From: Sporichthyaceae bacterium
Lineage (GTDB): Bacteria > Actinomycetota > Actinomycetes > JACCUZ01
Direction: 5' to 3'
NCBI GenBank assembly: GCA_013698395.1
Contig: JACCUZ010000321.1
Span: 1 to 15,345, forward strand
Length of the DNA: 15,345 nucleotides
The notes beneath the pieces were generated by a model. It made no database searches, was not told the origin of the DNA, and was given only the letters and a program-made list of their open reading frames with translations. Of the stretch, positions 1 to 6,696 are shown one piece after another. Position 1 is the first letter of the stretch, and every line of letters begins with the position of its first letter. The position numbers and the translations under genes are program-made.

Positions 1-215
1 CCGCCGAACAGCGCGGCGCCGCCGCCCACCAGCAGGCCGAGCACCACAGCCGCCGCCGCGGCGAGTACGGCCGGATGCTGCCACCAGGCGCGACCTCGGG
101 CGGTCCGCGACCGGATGTTCTGCATGCCGTCATCGGATGGGTGGACCATGTCGGCCTCCGCGTTCAGAGCAGCGCGCAGGCGCGCCGCGAGCGAGTCGTT
201 GTCGTGGTGGGTCAT
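1..215 (-). CDS. Membrane protein downstream of ECF sigma factor, possible anti-sigma (3' part outside window)
   Basis: The ATG at 215-213 overlaps the TGA stop of the sigma factor gene (ATGA), so the two are almost certainly co-translated. The visible 71 residues begin MTHHDNDSLAARLRAAL and hold a hydrophilic, presumably cytoplasmic stretch with the segment VHPSDDGMQNIRSRT at about residues 24-38, then RGRAWWQHP and a hydrophobic run (about 48-70, Ala/Val/Leu/Gly) that reads as one transmembrane helix. The rest lies beyond position 1. A short cytoplasmic N-terminus, one helix and position directly after an ECF sigma factor are typical of membrane-bound anti-sigma or sigma-partner proteins in actinobacteria. 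No HxxxCxxC zinc anti-sigma motif is visible in this part. The anti-sigma role is inferred from context, not shown by a domain. Confidence 0.7.
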   Translation of the reverse strand, partial: MTHHDNDSLAARLRAALNAEADMVHPSDDGMQNIRSRTARGRAWWQHPAVLAAAAAVVLGLLVGGGAALFG

Positions 216-739
216 GACGTCCGCTCCAGGGTCGTCCGCAGGGCGGCCATGCCGCGCGAGGAGTGACTCTTGACCGCGCCGCGGCTGATGCCGATGGCCT
301 CCGCGATGTCGGCCTCGGACAGGTCGACGTAATAGCGCAGTACGAGCACCTCTCGTTGGCGGACCGGCAACGTGCGCAGTGCCGCAAGCACCTCGGCATG
401 CTCCAGCGCTACCAGGGCGCCGTGCTCGGCGCTGGCCACGTCCGGAGCCGCCAGCGGCGCGTGGCGCAGGGCCACCGTCCGGCGCCGAAGCGCTGACCGC
501 GACCGGTTCACCACCGACTGACGCAGGTAGGCCAGCGCGCGGTCGGGGTCTTCCAGCCGCCGCCACGCCCCGTGCATCGCCACGAACGCGTCCTGCACGA
601 CCTCTTCGGCAGCGGCGGCGTCACGCAGCAGGAGGGCCGCGAGCCTGACCAGTGACCGGTAGTGGGCGGCGTACAGGCGTGTTACCGCCTCGTCCGCAGC
701 CCAGTCCGAGGTGTCCGACCCCGCGCGGGTGGCGGACAT
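212..739 (-). CDS. ECF-subfamily RNA polymerase sigma factor (SigE family)
   Basis: A 175-residue protein with the two-domain ECF layout. Sigma-2 spans about residues 20-90 (LYAAHYRSLVRLAALLL, then the acidic EEVVQDAFVAM helix and the region-2.4-like SVVNRSRSALRRR). Sigma-4 spans about 113-170 (ALRTLPVRQREVLVLRYY, SEADIAEAIGISRGAVKSH helix-turn-helix). There is no sigma-3, as expected for ECF factors. The ATG at 739 is preferred over an in-frame start 81 nt upstream because GAGGAG sits at 749-744, four bases before it, and because homologous N-termini begin near here. It would bind core polymerase and direct it to stress-type promoters. Its stop overlaps the start of a membrane protein that may restrain it. 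The family assignment is secure; the stimulus and regulon are unknown. Confidence 0.9.
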   Translation of the reverse strand: MSATRAGSDTSDWAADEAVTRLYAAHYRSLVRLAALLLRDAAAAEEVVQDAFVAMHGAWRRLEDPDRALAYLRQSVVNRSRSALRRRTVALRHAPLAAPDVASAEHGALVALEHAEVLAALRTLPVRQREVLVLRYYVDLSEADIAEAIGISRGAVKSHSSRGMAALRTTLERTS

Positions 740-825
740 GGTGCTCCTCACCCCGGTCGGAGGTCGTGCGCCGGGCAGGGCTCGCGGCGCTGCCGGTGCT
801 GTGGTCGCATGCGGGGTCACATGCG

Positions 826-856
826 TACGACGCGAAGGTCGTCGTCCCGGTTTACC
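826..856 (-). promoter_or_regulatory. Candidate ECF-type promoter of the sigma factor operon
   Basis: On the minus strand GGTAAACC (856-849) and CGTCGTA (832-826) are separated by 16 nt. This resembles the ECF pattern of an AAC-containing -35 and a CGTC-containing -10, and would fit autoregulation. The -10 overlaps an inverted repeat, ACGACG (845-840) with CGTCGT (832-827). Transcription would start about 80 nt before the ATG at 739. Pattern match only. Confidence 0.35.
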
Positions 857-939
857 TGCTGGGGCCGCCGATCAACGCGACGGCGCGCCGGGCGCCGGGC
901 AGCGGCTCACTTCCGCGGTACGCGTGCCGGTAGCGGCGT

Positions 940-945
940 TATCGT
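940..945 (+). promoter_or_regulatory. Candidate -10 element for leaderless HIT gene
   Basis: TATCGT fits the actinobacterial TANNNT -10. It ends six nt before the ATG at 952, so transcription would begin at or next to the start codon. No Shine-Dalgarno sequence precedes the ATG, which agrees with a leaderless message. No clear -35 is seen. Confidence 0.4.
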
Positions 946-951
946 GCCGCC

Positions 952-1293
952 ATGGACAGCGACTGCCTCTTCTGCCGGGTGGTGTCTCGTGACCTGCCCG
1001 TCGACGTCGTCCACGAGGGGGAGCGAGTGCTCGCCTTTCGCGACATCGACCCCCAAGCTCCGACCCATCTGCTGGTCATTCCGCGGGCGCACCACCCCAG
1101 CGTCGCCGACCTGGCGGAGAACGACCCGCTCACGCTGGCCGAGCTCGCCACGGTGGCCCGCGCAGTGGCCCGCGCCGACGGTCACGACGAGTTCCGGCTC
1201 GTCTTCAACACCGGTGCGCGCTCGGGCCAGTCGGTCTTCCACGTCCACGGTCACGTCCTGGCCGGACGCGACATGACCTGGCCGCCTGGTTGA
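952..1293 (+). CDS. HIT (histidine triad) family nucleotide-binding protein
   Basis: A 113-residue protein of usual Hint-branch length. It opens with the family's DCLFCRVVSRDLP segment, has the substrate-site stretch FRDIDPQAPTHLLVIPRAHH, and ends with GQSVFHVHGHVLAGRDMTWPPG, which carries the histidine triad HxHxH. The central histidine of the triad is the catalytic nucleophile in this family, which hydrolyses purine nucleoside phosphoramidates and related AMP-lysine or acyl-AMP substrates in the cytosol. The second spacer of the triad is Gly where a hydrophobic residue such as Leu is usual. The gene stands alone between the divergent sigma operon and the phoH promoter, and looks leaderless. 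The exact substrate cannot be read from sequence. Confidence 0.92.
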   Translation: MDSDCLFCRVVSRDLPVDVVHEGERVLAFRDIDPQAPTHLLVIPRAHHPSVADLAENDPLTLAELATVARAVARADGHDEFRLVFNTGARSGQSVFHVHGHVLAGRDMTWPPG

Positions 1294-1303
1294 GCGACAC
1301 CGT

Positions 1304-1331
1304 CTGACGCGGAGCCGCTGTCGCCTACCAT
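1304..1331 (+). promoter_or_regulatory. Candidate sigma-70-type promoter of the phoH-era operon
   Basis: CTGACG (1304-1309) as -35 and TACCAT (1326-1331) as -10 are spaced by 16 nt, beginning 11 nt after the HIT gene stop. The start point would be near 1338, giving a leader of about 57 nt before the ATG at 1395. This is the only plausible promoter I found ahead of the seven-gene operon. Confidence 0.4.
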
Positions 1332-1394
1332 GGTCAGGTCACGAGGTCCCCGAGACGGGAAGCAGGGCGAGCAGCGGCCACGACCGGCCGACCC

Positions 1395-2423
1395 ATGACC
1401 GAGTCCACCCAGGCCCGCACCACGATCGTGGTGCCCGCCAGCCAGCCGATGGTGTCCGTCCTCGGGCCGCGCGACGAGCTCCTGCGGGTCGTGGAGCAAG
1501 CCTTTCCCACCGTGGACATCTCCGTGCGCGGCAACGAGATCTCCGCCGCCGGGGAGCCCGGCGAGGTCGCCCTGGTGGAGCGCCTCTACGACGAGGTCAC
1601 CACTGTGCTCAGAACCGGACAGGGCCTGACCAGCGAGGCCGTGGGACGGATGATCGCCATGCTGCGCGCGGAGACCGGTGAGCGGCCGGCAGAGGTCCTG
1701 ACCCTCAACATCCTGTCCAACCGCGGCCGCACGATCCGGCCGAAGACGCTCAACCAGAAGCGTTACGTCGACGCGATCGACAACCACACCATCGTGTTCG
1801 GCATCGGCCCGGCCGGCACGGGCAAGACCTACCTCGCCATGGCCAAGGCGGTCCAGGCGCTGCAGGCCAAGCAGGTCAACCGCATCATTCTCACCCGTCC
1901 AGCGGTCGAGGCTGGGGAACGGCTGGGGTTCCTCCCCGGCACCTTGTTCGAGAAGATCGACCCTTACCTTCGCCCGCTGTACGACGCGCTCCACGACATG
2001 GTGGACCCCGAGTCGATTCCACGGTTGATGACCGCCGGCACCATCGAGGTCGCGCCGCTGGCCTACATGCGTGGCCGCACCCTCAACGATGCCTTCATCA
2101 TCCTCGACGAGGCGCAGAACTCCTCCGCCGAGCAGATGAAGATGTTCCTGACCCGGCTCGGGTTCGGCTCCCGGATGGTCGTGACCGGCGACGTGACCCA
2201 GGTCGATCTCCCCGGCGGGACGCACAGCGGCCTGCGGGTGGTGCAGCACATCCTCGACGGAACGCCCGACGTGCACTTCTGCCGGCTCGGGAGCCAGGAC
2301 GTCGTGCGGCACCGGCTCGTCAGCGACATCGTCGAGGCCTACGGGCGCTGGGACGCCGTCCAAGCCGGTGAGGGGACATCGAGCCGGGGCGGTCCGGAGC
2401 CGTCCCGGCGCCGGCGACGATGA
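1395..2423 (+). CDS. phoH: PhoH family ATPase (PhoH1 type)
   Basis: A 342-residue protein. An N-terminal small-domain region (about 10-110) precedes the PhoH P-loop domain. Walker A is GPAGTGKT at 138-145, followed by the family segment LTRPAVEAGERLGFLPG at 167-182, Walker B FIILDEAQN at 234-242 and the VTGDVTQVDLPGG motif at 263-275. PhoH proteins are RNA-associated ATPases, and fusion or neighbourhood with YbeY points to RNA metabolism. Only ten nt separate it from ybeY, so it is first in a long operon. The start MTESTQARTTIVVP fits family N-termini, although no strong ribosome site is visible. After about residue 322 the protein ends in a low-complexity tail finishing SRRRRR, probably disordered. 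Confidence 0.95.
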   Translation: MTESTQARTTIVVPASQPMVSVLGPRDELLRVVEQAFPTVDISVRGNEISAAGEPGEVALVERLYDEVTTVLRTGQGLTSEAVGRMIAMLRAETGERPAEVLTLNILSNRGRTIRPKTLNQKRYVDAIDNHTIVFGIGPAGTGKTYLAMAKAVQALQAKQVNRIILTRPAVEAGERLGFLPGTLFEKIDPYLRPLYDALHDMVDPESIPRLMTAGTIEVAPLAYMRGRTLNDAFIILDEAQNSSAEQMKMFLTRLGFGSRMVVTGDVTQVDLPGGTHSGLRVVQHILDGTPDVHFCRLGSQDVVRHRLVSDIVEAYGRWDAVQAGEGTSSRGGPEPSRRRRR

Positions 2424-2433
2424 CCGGCCGGTC

Positions 2434-2910
2434 ATGAGCGTCGAGGTCAACGACGAGTCCGGCGCCGGTGTCGACGCCGAGAGGCTGGCTGCGCTGGCGC
2501 GCTTCCTGCTCGACCGGTTGCGCGTGCACCCGCTGGCCGAGCTCTCGGTGCTCGCGGTCGACGCGGAGACCATGGCCGCCCATCACCTGCAGTGGATGGA
2601 CGAGGAGGGTCCGACGGACGTGATGTCGTTCCCGATGGACGAGCTGCGGCCCGGCTCGGAGGACGACGACCCGGCGCCTGGACTGCTGGGTGACGTCGTG
2701 CTCTGCCCCGAGGTGGCGGCCACCCAGGCCCGGGCTACGGGCCACTCCACGGCGCATGAGCTGGACCTGCTCTGTGCCCATGGGGTCCTGCACCTTCTGG
2801 GCTACGACCATGCCGAGCCCGAGGAAGAGCGTGACATGTTCGCCCTGCAGACCCGACTGCTGGGCGAGTGGTGGAAGGTACGTGGACTCGAGGCAGGGCT
2901 CACGCCATGA
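2434..2910 (+). CDS. ybeY: YbeY endoribonuclease / rRNA maturation factor
   Basis: A 158-residue protein of normal family length. It carries the diagnostic zinc site HxxxHxxxxxH as HGVLHLLGYDH (His116, His120, His126), preceded by STAHELDLLC, and the conserved TDVMSFPMDE segment at 61-70. YbeY is a single-strand-specific metalloendoribonuclease involved in 16S rRNA 3'-end maturation and 70S quality control in the cytosol. The ATG at 2434 was chosen over an in-frame GTG at 2368, because the earlier start would overlap phoH and add an unrelated Arg-rich peptide. The stop overlaps the next start (ATGA). An acidic insert, SEDDDPAPG at about 75-83, lies in a loop. Its partner Era is in the same operon, consistent with their linked roles in small-subunit assembly. 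Confidence 0.96.
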   Translation: MSVEVNDESGAGVDAERLAALARFLLDRLRVHPLAELSVLAVDAETMAAHHLQWMDEEGPTDVMSFPMDELRPGSEDDDPAPGLLGDVVLCPEVAATQARATGHSTAHELDLLCAHGVLHLLGYDHAEPEEERDMFALQTRLLGEWWKVRGLEAGLTP

Positions 2911-4238
2911 CCTCCGCCATCCCCCTGCTAGCAATCGCCACGCTTCTCGTGCTGCTCGGCGGCCTCTCCGCAGGTGCGGAGGCCGCCCTGTCCAGGGTGT
3001 CCCGTACGGCGGCCGACGACCTCGAACGTGAGGGCCGCCGCGGCGCGGGCCGGTTGCAGCAGGTCCTTGCTGACCCCGCGCGCTACCTCAACCTGCTCAC
3101 TCTGCTGAGGGTGACCTGTGAGCTGGTGGCGACGGTTCTGGTGACCGTGGCAGCCCTGGACCTCTTCGACCGGGTCTGGCAGGCGCTGCTGGCGACGAGC
3201 GTCACCATGGTCGTGGTGTCCTACATCGCCATCGGCGTCTCGCCGCGAACCCTTGGCCGCCAGCATCCGGCGCCCATCGCCCTGATCTCCGCACGCGTCG
3301 TCCACCCGATTGCCCGGCTGCTCGGTCCGCTGCCCCAGCTGTTGATCATCGTCGGCAACGCACTCACCCCGGGAAAGGGCTTCCGGGACGGCCCGTTCGC
3401 GTCCGAGGCCGAGCTGCGGGAGCTGGTCGACCTCGCCGAGGAGAACCAGCTCATCGAGGACCGCGAGCGCGAGATGATCCACTCCGTGTTCGAGCTGGGG
3501 GACACGATCGTGCGGGAGGTCATGGTGCCGCGGACGGACGTCGTCTTCATCGAACGGCACAAGACCTTGCGCCAGGCCCTGTCACTGGCCCTGCGCAGCG
3601 GTTTCAGCCGGATCCCGGTCATCGGCGACGGCGCCGACGACGTGGTGGGTGTGGCGTATCTCAAGGACCTCGTCCGACGGACCTACGTCCATCGCGAAGG
3701 CGAGTCGGTGGAGATGGTCGAGTCGGTGATGCGTCCAGCCGTCTTCGTGCCGGAGATCAAGCCGGTCGACGAGCTGCTGCGTGAGATGCAGACCAAGCAG
3801 ACTCACGTCGCGATCGTCGTCGACGAGTACGGCGGAACGGCCGGACTGGTCACCATCGAGGACGTGCTCGAGGAGATCGTGGGCGAGATCACCGACGAGT
3901 ACGACGTCGAGGAGGCCATGATCGAGGAGCTGCCCGACGGCAGCCTCCGGGTCAGCACCCGGTTGCACGTCGACGAGCTCGCCGAGCATCTGGACATCGA
4001 GCTCGCCGACGACGACATCGACACGGTCGGCGGGTTGCTGGCCAAACACCTCGGCCGGGTCCCGATCCCGGGCGCCCACGTGACGGTAGAAGGTGTCGAG
4101 CTCACGGCGGAAAGCGCGAAGGGCCGACGCAACCGCATCGGGACCGTTCTGGTACGCAGGCTCGAGGACCAGCTCGACCTTCCACGGGTGGCCACCGGCT
4201 CGACGGAGCTGGAGGCCGCTGATGTCAGCGACACCTGA
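2907..4238 (+). CDS. CNNM/CorC (HlyC/CorC) family membrane protein with CBS pair
   Basis: A 443-residue protein. The N-terminal DUF21/CNNM transmembrane domain covers about residues 1-155, with helices near 4-22, 62-82, 93-111 and 136-152 and the motif SPRTLGRQHP at 112-121. A linker rich in charged helices follows, then two CBS repeats (about 205-262, starting VREVMVPRTDVV, and about 272-330, with VDEYGGTAGLVTIEDVLEEIVGE). A CorC_HlyC FAD-binding-like C-terminal domain spans about 345-425. Proteins of this type are implicated in Mg2+/Co2+ efflux or homeostasis, with the CBS pair sensing nucleotides. The ATG at 2907 overlaps the ybeY stop. A link with ribosome biology through Mg2+ is plausible but inferred from position. 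The transported ion cannot be determined here. Confidence 0.92.
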   Translation: MTSAIPLLAIATLLVLLGGLSAGAEAALSRVSRTAADDLEREGRRGAGRLQQVLADPARYLNLLTLLRVTCELVATVLVTVAALDLFDRVWQALLATSVTMVVVSYIAIGVSPRTLGRQHPAPIALISARVVHPIARLLGPLPQLLIIVGNALTPGKGFRDGPFASEAELRELVDLAEENQLIEDREREMIHSVFELGDTIVREVMVPRTDVVFIERHKTLRQALSLALRSGFSRIPVIGDGADDVVGVAYLKDLVRRTYVHREGESVEMVESVMRPAVFVPEIKPVDELLREMQTKQTHVAIVVDEYGGTAGLVTIEDVLEEIVGEITDEYDVEEAMIEELPDGSLRVSTRLHVDELAEHLDIELADDDIDTVGGLLAKHLGRVPIPGAHVTVEGVELTAESAKGRRNRIGTVLVRRLEDQLDLPRVATGSTELEAADVSDT

Positions 4239-4566
4239 GGCGGACCTGCCCGACGAGGACGCCAAGCTGGTCGCCCTGGCCCGTGCCGCGAAGTTCCGGG
4301 CCGGGGCGGTTGAAGGGGCGGCTGTGCGCGACGACATGGGTCGCACCTACGTCGCGGCGACGGTGGACCTGCCGTCCCTGCACCTGAGCGCCGTCCAGGC
4401 TGCCGTCGTCGCCGCAGTCTCGAGCGGCTCGACGGCTCTCGAGGCCGTCGCGGTTGTCAGCCCCGCCGAGACCCTCGACGACACCGACCGTGCTGTCCTG
4501 AGCGACCTGTCCGTGACGACCCTTGTGCTGACCGGGCCCGATGGCCTCCCGCGCGCCGGCCGCTGA
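4222..4566 (+). CDS. Degenerate cytidine deaminase-like protein of the era operon
   Basis: A 114-residue protein starting at the ATG 4222, with GGAGG at 4211-4215 six nt upstream. The start lies 17 nt inside the preceding gene. The segment GAAVRDDMGRTYVAATVDLPSLHLSAVQAAVVAAVSSG follows the first half of the cytidine deaminase fold. However, the zinc and proton-shuttle motif (C/H)AE is replaced by SAVQAA, and no PCxxC motif follows; the protein contains no cysteine at all. It therefore cannot be a zinc-dependent deaminase. A protein of this kind sits between corC and era in many actinobacteria (Rv2365c in M. tuberculosis, from memory). Conservation of place without catalytic residues suggests a structural or regulatory role, perhaps in RNA or nucleotide binding. 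That role is inference. Confidence 0.85.
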   Translation: MSATPEADLPDEDAKLVALARAAKFRAGAVEGAAVRDDMGRTYVAATVDLPSLHLSAVQAAVVAAVSSGSTALEAVAVVSPAETLDDTDRAVLSDLSVTTLVLTGPDGLPRAGR

Positions 4567-5479
4567 CGGGCGCGCAGACCTCTCGTCCCTCCGCGGGGTC
4601 CTGCTCGTCGTCGCCGCGACCGCCCTCTTTGGCACCATCGGTACCGCCCGGGTGCTCGGCCCCACGGCTTCCTCCTGGTCGGTGGGCGCGCTGCGCCTGC
4701 TGCTCGCCGTCGCGGTGCTGCTCGCGGTGGCGAGGTGGCTCGACGGTAGGGGCCGACTGTGGGCGCTGGTCCGCCGCCCGGAAAGCTTTCTAGCGGGTGC
4801 CGGGCAGGCCGCTTTTCAGCTCACGTTCCTCACCGCCGTTGAGCTCACCGGCGTAGCGGTCACCACGCTGGTCGCGATCGGCAGTGCTCCTCTCCTGACC
4901 GGCGTGCTGACGCGCGCGGTCACCGCACGCTGGGTCGCGGCGACCGCCCTAGGGCTGGTCGGCCTGGGCATGCTGGTAGGCGGTTCCGTCGGCCCGCTCT
5001 CCCACGTTGGGCTGCTGCTCGCGCTGGGTGCGGGGCTGGCCTATGCGGTCTACACGACCGCGAGCAGCCGCCTGGCCAGGAACTCCCCATCGGCGTCGGT
5101 GACCGCCGCGGGCTTCGTCGTGGCCGCCGCCCTGCTGGGGCCCGCCCTGCTCGTCACTGACAACGGCTGGGTGATGACGCGCGCAGGCGCGACGTCGCTC
5201 GGCTATCTCGCCGTCGTCGCGACGGCCCTTGCGTACCTGCTCTTCGTCACCGGCCTGCGTGCCGTGCCCGCGGCGACCGCTCAGACGCTGGGGCTCACGG
5301 AGCCGGTCGTGGCCACAGCGCTCGGCGTGCTTGTCCTCGGGGAGTCGTTGCGGCCGGTGAGCTATCTGGGCGCGAGCCTGGTGATCGCCGGTCTCGTCGT
5401 GCTGGCTCGGGAACCAGGGACCGGGAACCCGACCGTGAGTCCGCGGTGGCGCTCTCGACGGTTACGGTCGTCATCATGA
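4541..5479 (+). CDS. EamA-family (DMT superfamily) transporter
   Basis: A 312-residue, very hydrophobic protein with about ten transmembrane segments in two repeats. Repeat one runs from GVLLVVAATALFGTIGTARVLGP (about 19) to GLVGLGMLVGG (about 148). Repeat two begins at GLLLALGAGLAYAVYTTASSRLA (about 158) and ends ASLVIAGLVVLARE (about 293). The second-repeat motif TLGLTEPVVATALGVLVLGE (about 249-268) is characteristic of EamA domains. It would export or exchange a small metabolite across the inner membrane; the substrate is unknown. The ATG at 4541 lies 26 nt inside the preceding gene and the stop overlaps the next start, so translation is coupled. Its presence in a ribosome-maturation operon looks like a lineage-specific insertion. 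The C-terminus ends in a basic serine/arginine tail. Confidence 0.9.
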   Translation: MASRAPAADGRADLSSLRGVLLVVAATALFGTIGTARVLGPTASSWSVGALRLLLAVAVLLAVARWLDGRGRLWALVRRPESFLAGAGQAAFQLTFLTAVELTGVAVTTLVAIGSAPLLTGVLTRAVTARWVAATALGLVGLGMLVGGSVGPLSHVGLLLALGAGLAYAVYTTASSRLARNSPSASVTAAGFVVAAALLGPALLVTDNGWVMTRAGATSLGYLAVVATALAYLLFVTGLRAVPAATAQTLGLTEPVVATALGVLVLGESLRPVSYLGASLVIAGLVVLAREPGTGNPTVSPRWRSRRLRSSS

Positions 5480-6696
5480 TCCGCCGTACGCGTCGTGACC
5501 CCGCTCCGGTGGCGTCCCCGCAACCACAGGTGCCCATCGTCGTGGCCCAGGTCCCCGACGACCCACCCGACGGTGTCGGCGTCCCGTACGTCCTGCGCTT
5601 CTCCGCTGCGTGGTCGTGGCGGCTGCTGCTCGTCCTCGCCGCGGTGTACGTCGGGCTGCGGCTGTTCGGGCTGCTCTCTGTGGTGCTCGTCCCGGTTATC
5701 CTCGGCCTCCTGATCGCCGCGATCGCCTCCCCGATGGTCGACCGGCTCACCGGGTCGCGGCTGCCTCGCGGCCTCGCCACGGCACTGGTCGTCATCACCG
5801 GGCTGGTGGTCCTGGTCACCCTCGTCACCGTCGTGGCCCAGCAGTTCTCCTCCGGGTTCACCGAGCTGCGGGATTCCTTCGACGACAGCCTGGTCCAGCT
5901 CGAGAAGTACCTCGCGGACCTCGGCCTGAGCCGCACCCAGGTGCGCGACGCCTTCGACCGGGTGCGTGACGCTGTGAGTGCGGGAAGCGGCGGGAACATC
6001 GGGGGCACGGTCGTCTCGGTCACGACCACGGCCGGACACCTGGTGGCCGGGCTGTTCATCACCCTGTTCGCGACGATCTTCCTCACCTACGACGGGCGCG
6101 GCATCTGGGCCTGGCTGGTGGGACTGTTCCCGTCGCGCGCGCAGTCCCGGGTGATCGGCAGTGGCGAGCGGGCGTGGGCAGTACTGACGTCCTACGTCCG
6201 CGCCACAGTTGTCATCGCCGCCGTCGACGCCCTGGGCATCGTTCTGGTCGCCCTCATCCTGGGCCTGCCGCTGATCGTCCCGATCGGGGTGCTGGTGTTT
6301 CTCGGTGCCTTCATCCCGGTTGTCGGGGCCACCATCAGCGGCATCGCCGCGGTGGCCGTGGCCCTCGTGTCGGACGGCCCGGTGGCCGCCCTGGTCATGC
6401 TCGGTGGCGTCATCGCGGTCCAGCAGCTCGAGGGCCACGTGCTCCAGCCGTTCCTGATGGGCCGCCTGGTACGGGTCCATCCGCTGGCTGTGGTCGTCGT
6501 CATCGCGATCGGCGGGCTGGTTGCGGGGATCTTCGGTGCTCTGATCGCCGTCCCGTTGACGGCGATCATCAACAGCGTGATCACCTACCTCGCTCACGAA
6601 CGCCGCTCGCGGCTGGCGGGCCGGGCGGGAGCCGCTGGCCCCGTCGAGCCGGACCGCGACAGTGGGGTGGCGGTGGATCCTGCCGTGACCTCGTGA
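5476..6696 (+). CDS. AI-2E family (TqsA/PerM-like) membrane protein
   Basis: A 406-residue protein with the family's roughly eight-helix layout. There are hydrophobic pairs at about 49-65 and 67-85 and a helix at about 94-125. A long soluble loop (about 130-190) contains helical FTELRDSFDDSLVQLEKYLADLGL. Further helices include HLVAGLFITLFATIFLTYDG, ALGIVLVALILGLPLIVPIGVLVFLGAFIPVVGATISG and the conserved VQQLEGHVLQPFLMGRLVRVHPL, ending GALIAVPLTAI. Members act as transporters or exporters (autoinducer-2, Na+/H+ antiport and others are reported), so the substrate is open. The ATG at 5476 overlaps the EamA stop; an in-frame GTG at 5446 is an alternative. The hydrophilic C-terminal tail after about residue 374 is basic and Gly/Pro-rich. 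The stop overlaps the era start (GTGA). Confidence 0.9.
   Translation: MIRRTRRDPAPVASPQPQVPIVVAQVPDDPPDGVGVPYVLRFSAAWSWRLLLVLAAVYVGLRLFGLLSVVLVPVILGLLIAAIASPMVDRLTGSRLPRGLATALVVITGLVVLVTLVTVVAQQFSSGFTELRDSFDDSLVQLEKYLADLGLSRTQVRDAFDRVRDAVSAGSGGNIGGTVVSVTTTAGHLVAGLFITLFATIFLTYDGRGIWAWLVGLFPSRAQSRVIGSGERAWAVLTSYVRATVVIAAVDALGIVLVALILGLPLIVPIGVLVFLGAFIPVVGATISGIAAVAVALVSDGPVAALVMLGGVIAVQQLEGHVLQPFLMGRLVRVHPLAVVVVIAIGGLVAGIFGALIAVPLTAIINSVITYLAHERRSRLAGRAGAAGPVEPDRDSGVAVDPAVTS

Noticed and set aside
808..825. Direct repeat CATGCG twice with 12-bp spacing
   Set aside because: Two six-base copies could occur by chance; no palindrome or further copies support an operator.
740..951. Small reading frames in the sigma/HIT intergenic region
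   Set aside because: They extend into neighbouring genes in the wrong frames and have no ribosome sites. The gap is better read as divergent promoter space.
1251..2573. 440-residue minus-strand open frame opposite phoH
   Set aside because: phoH shows every family motif on the plus strand; the antisense product has none.
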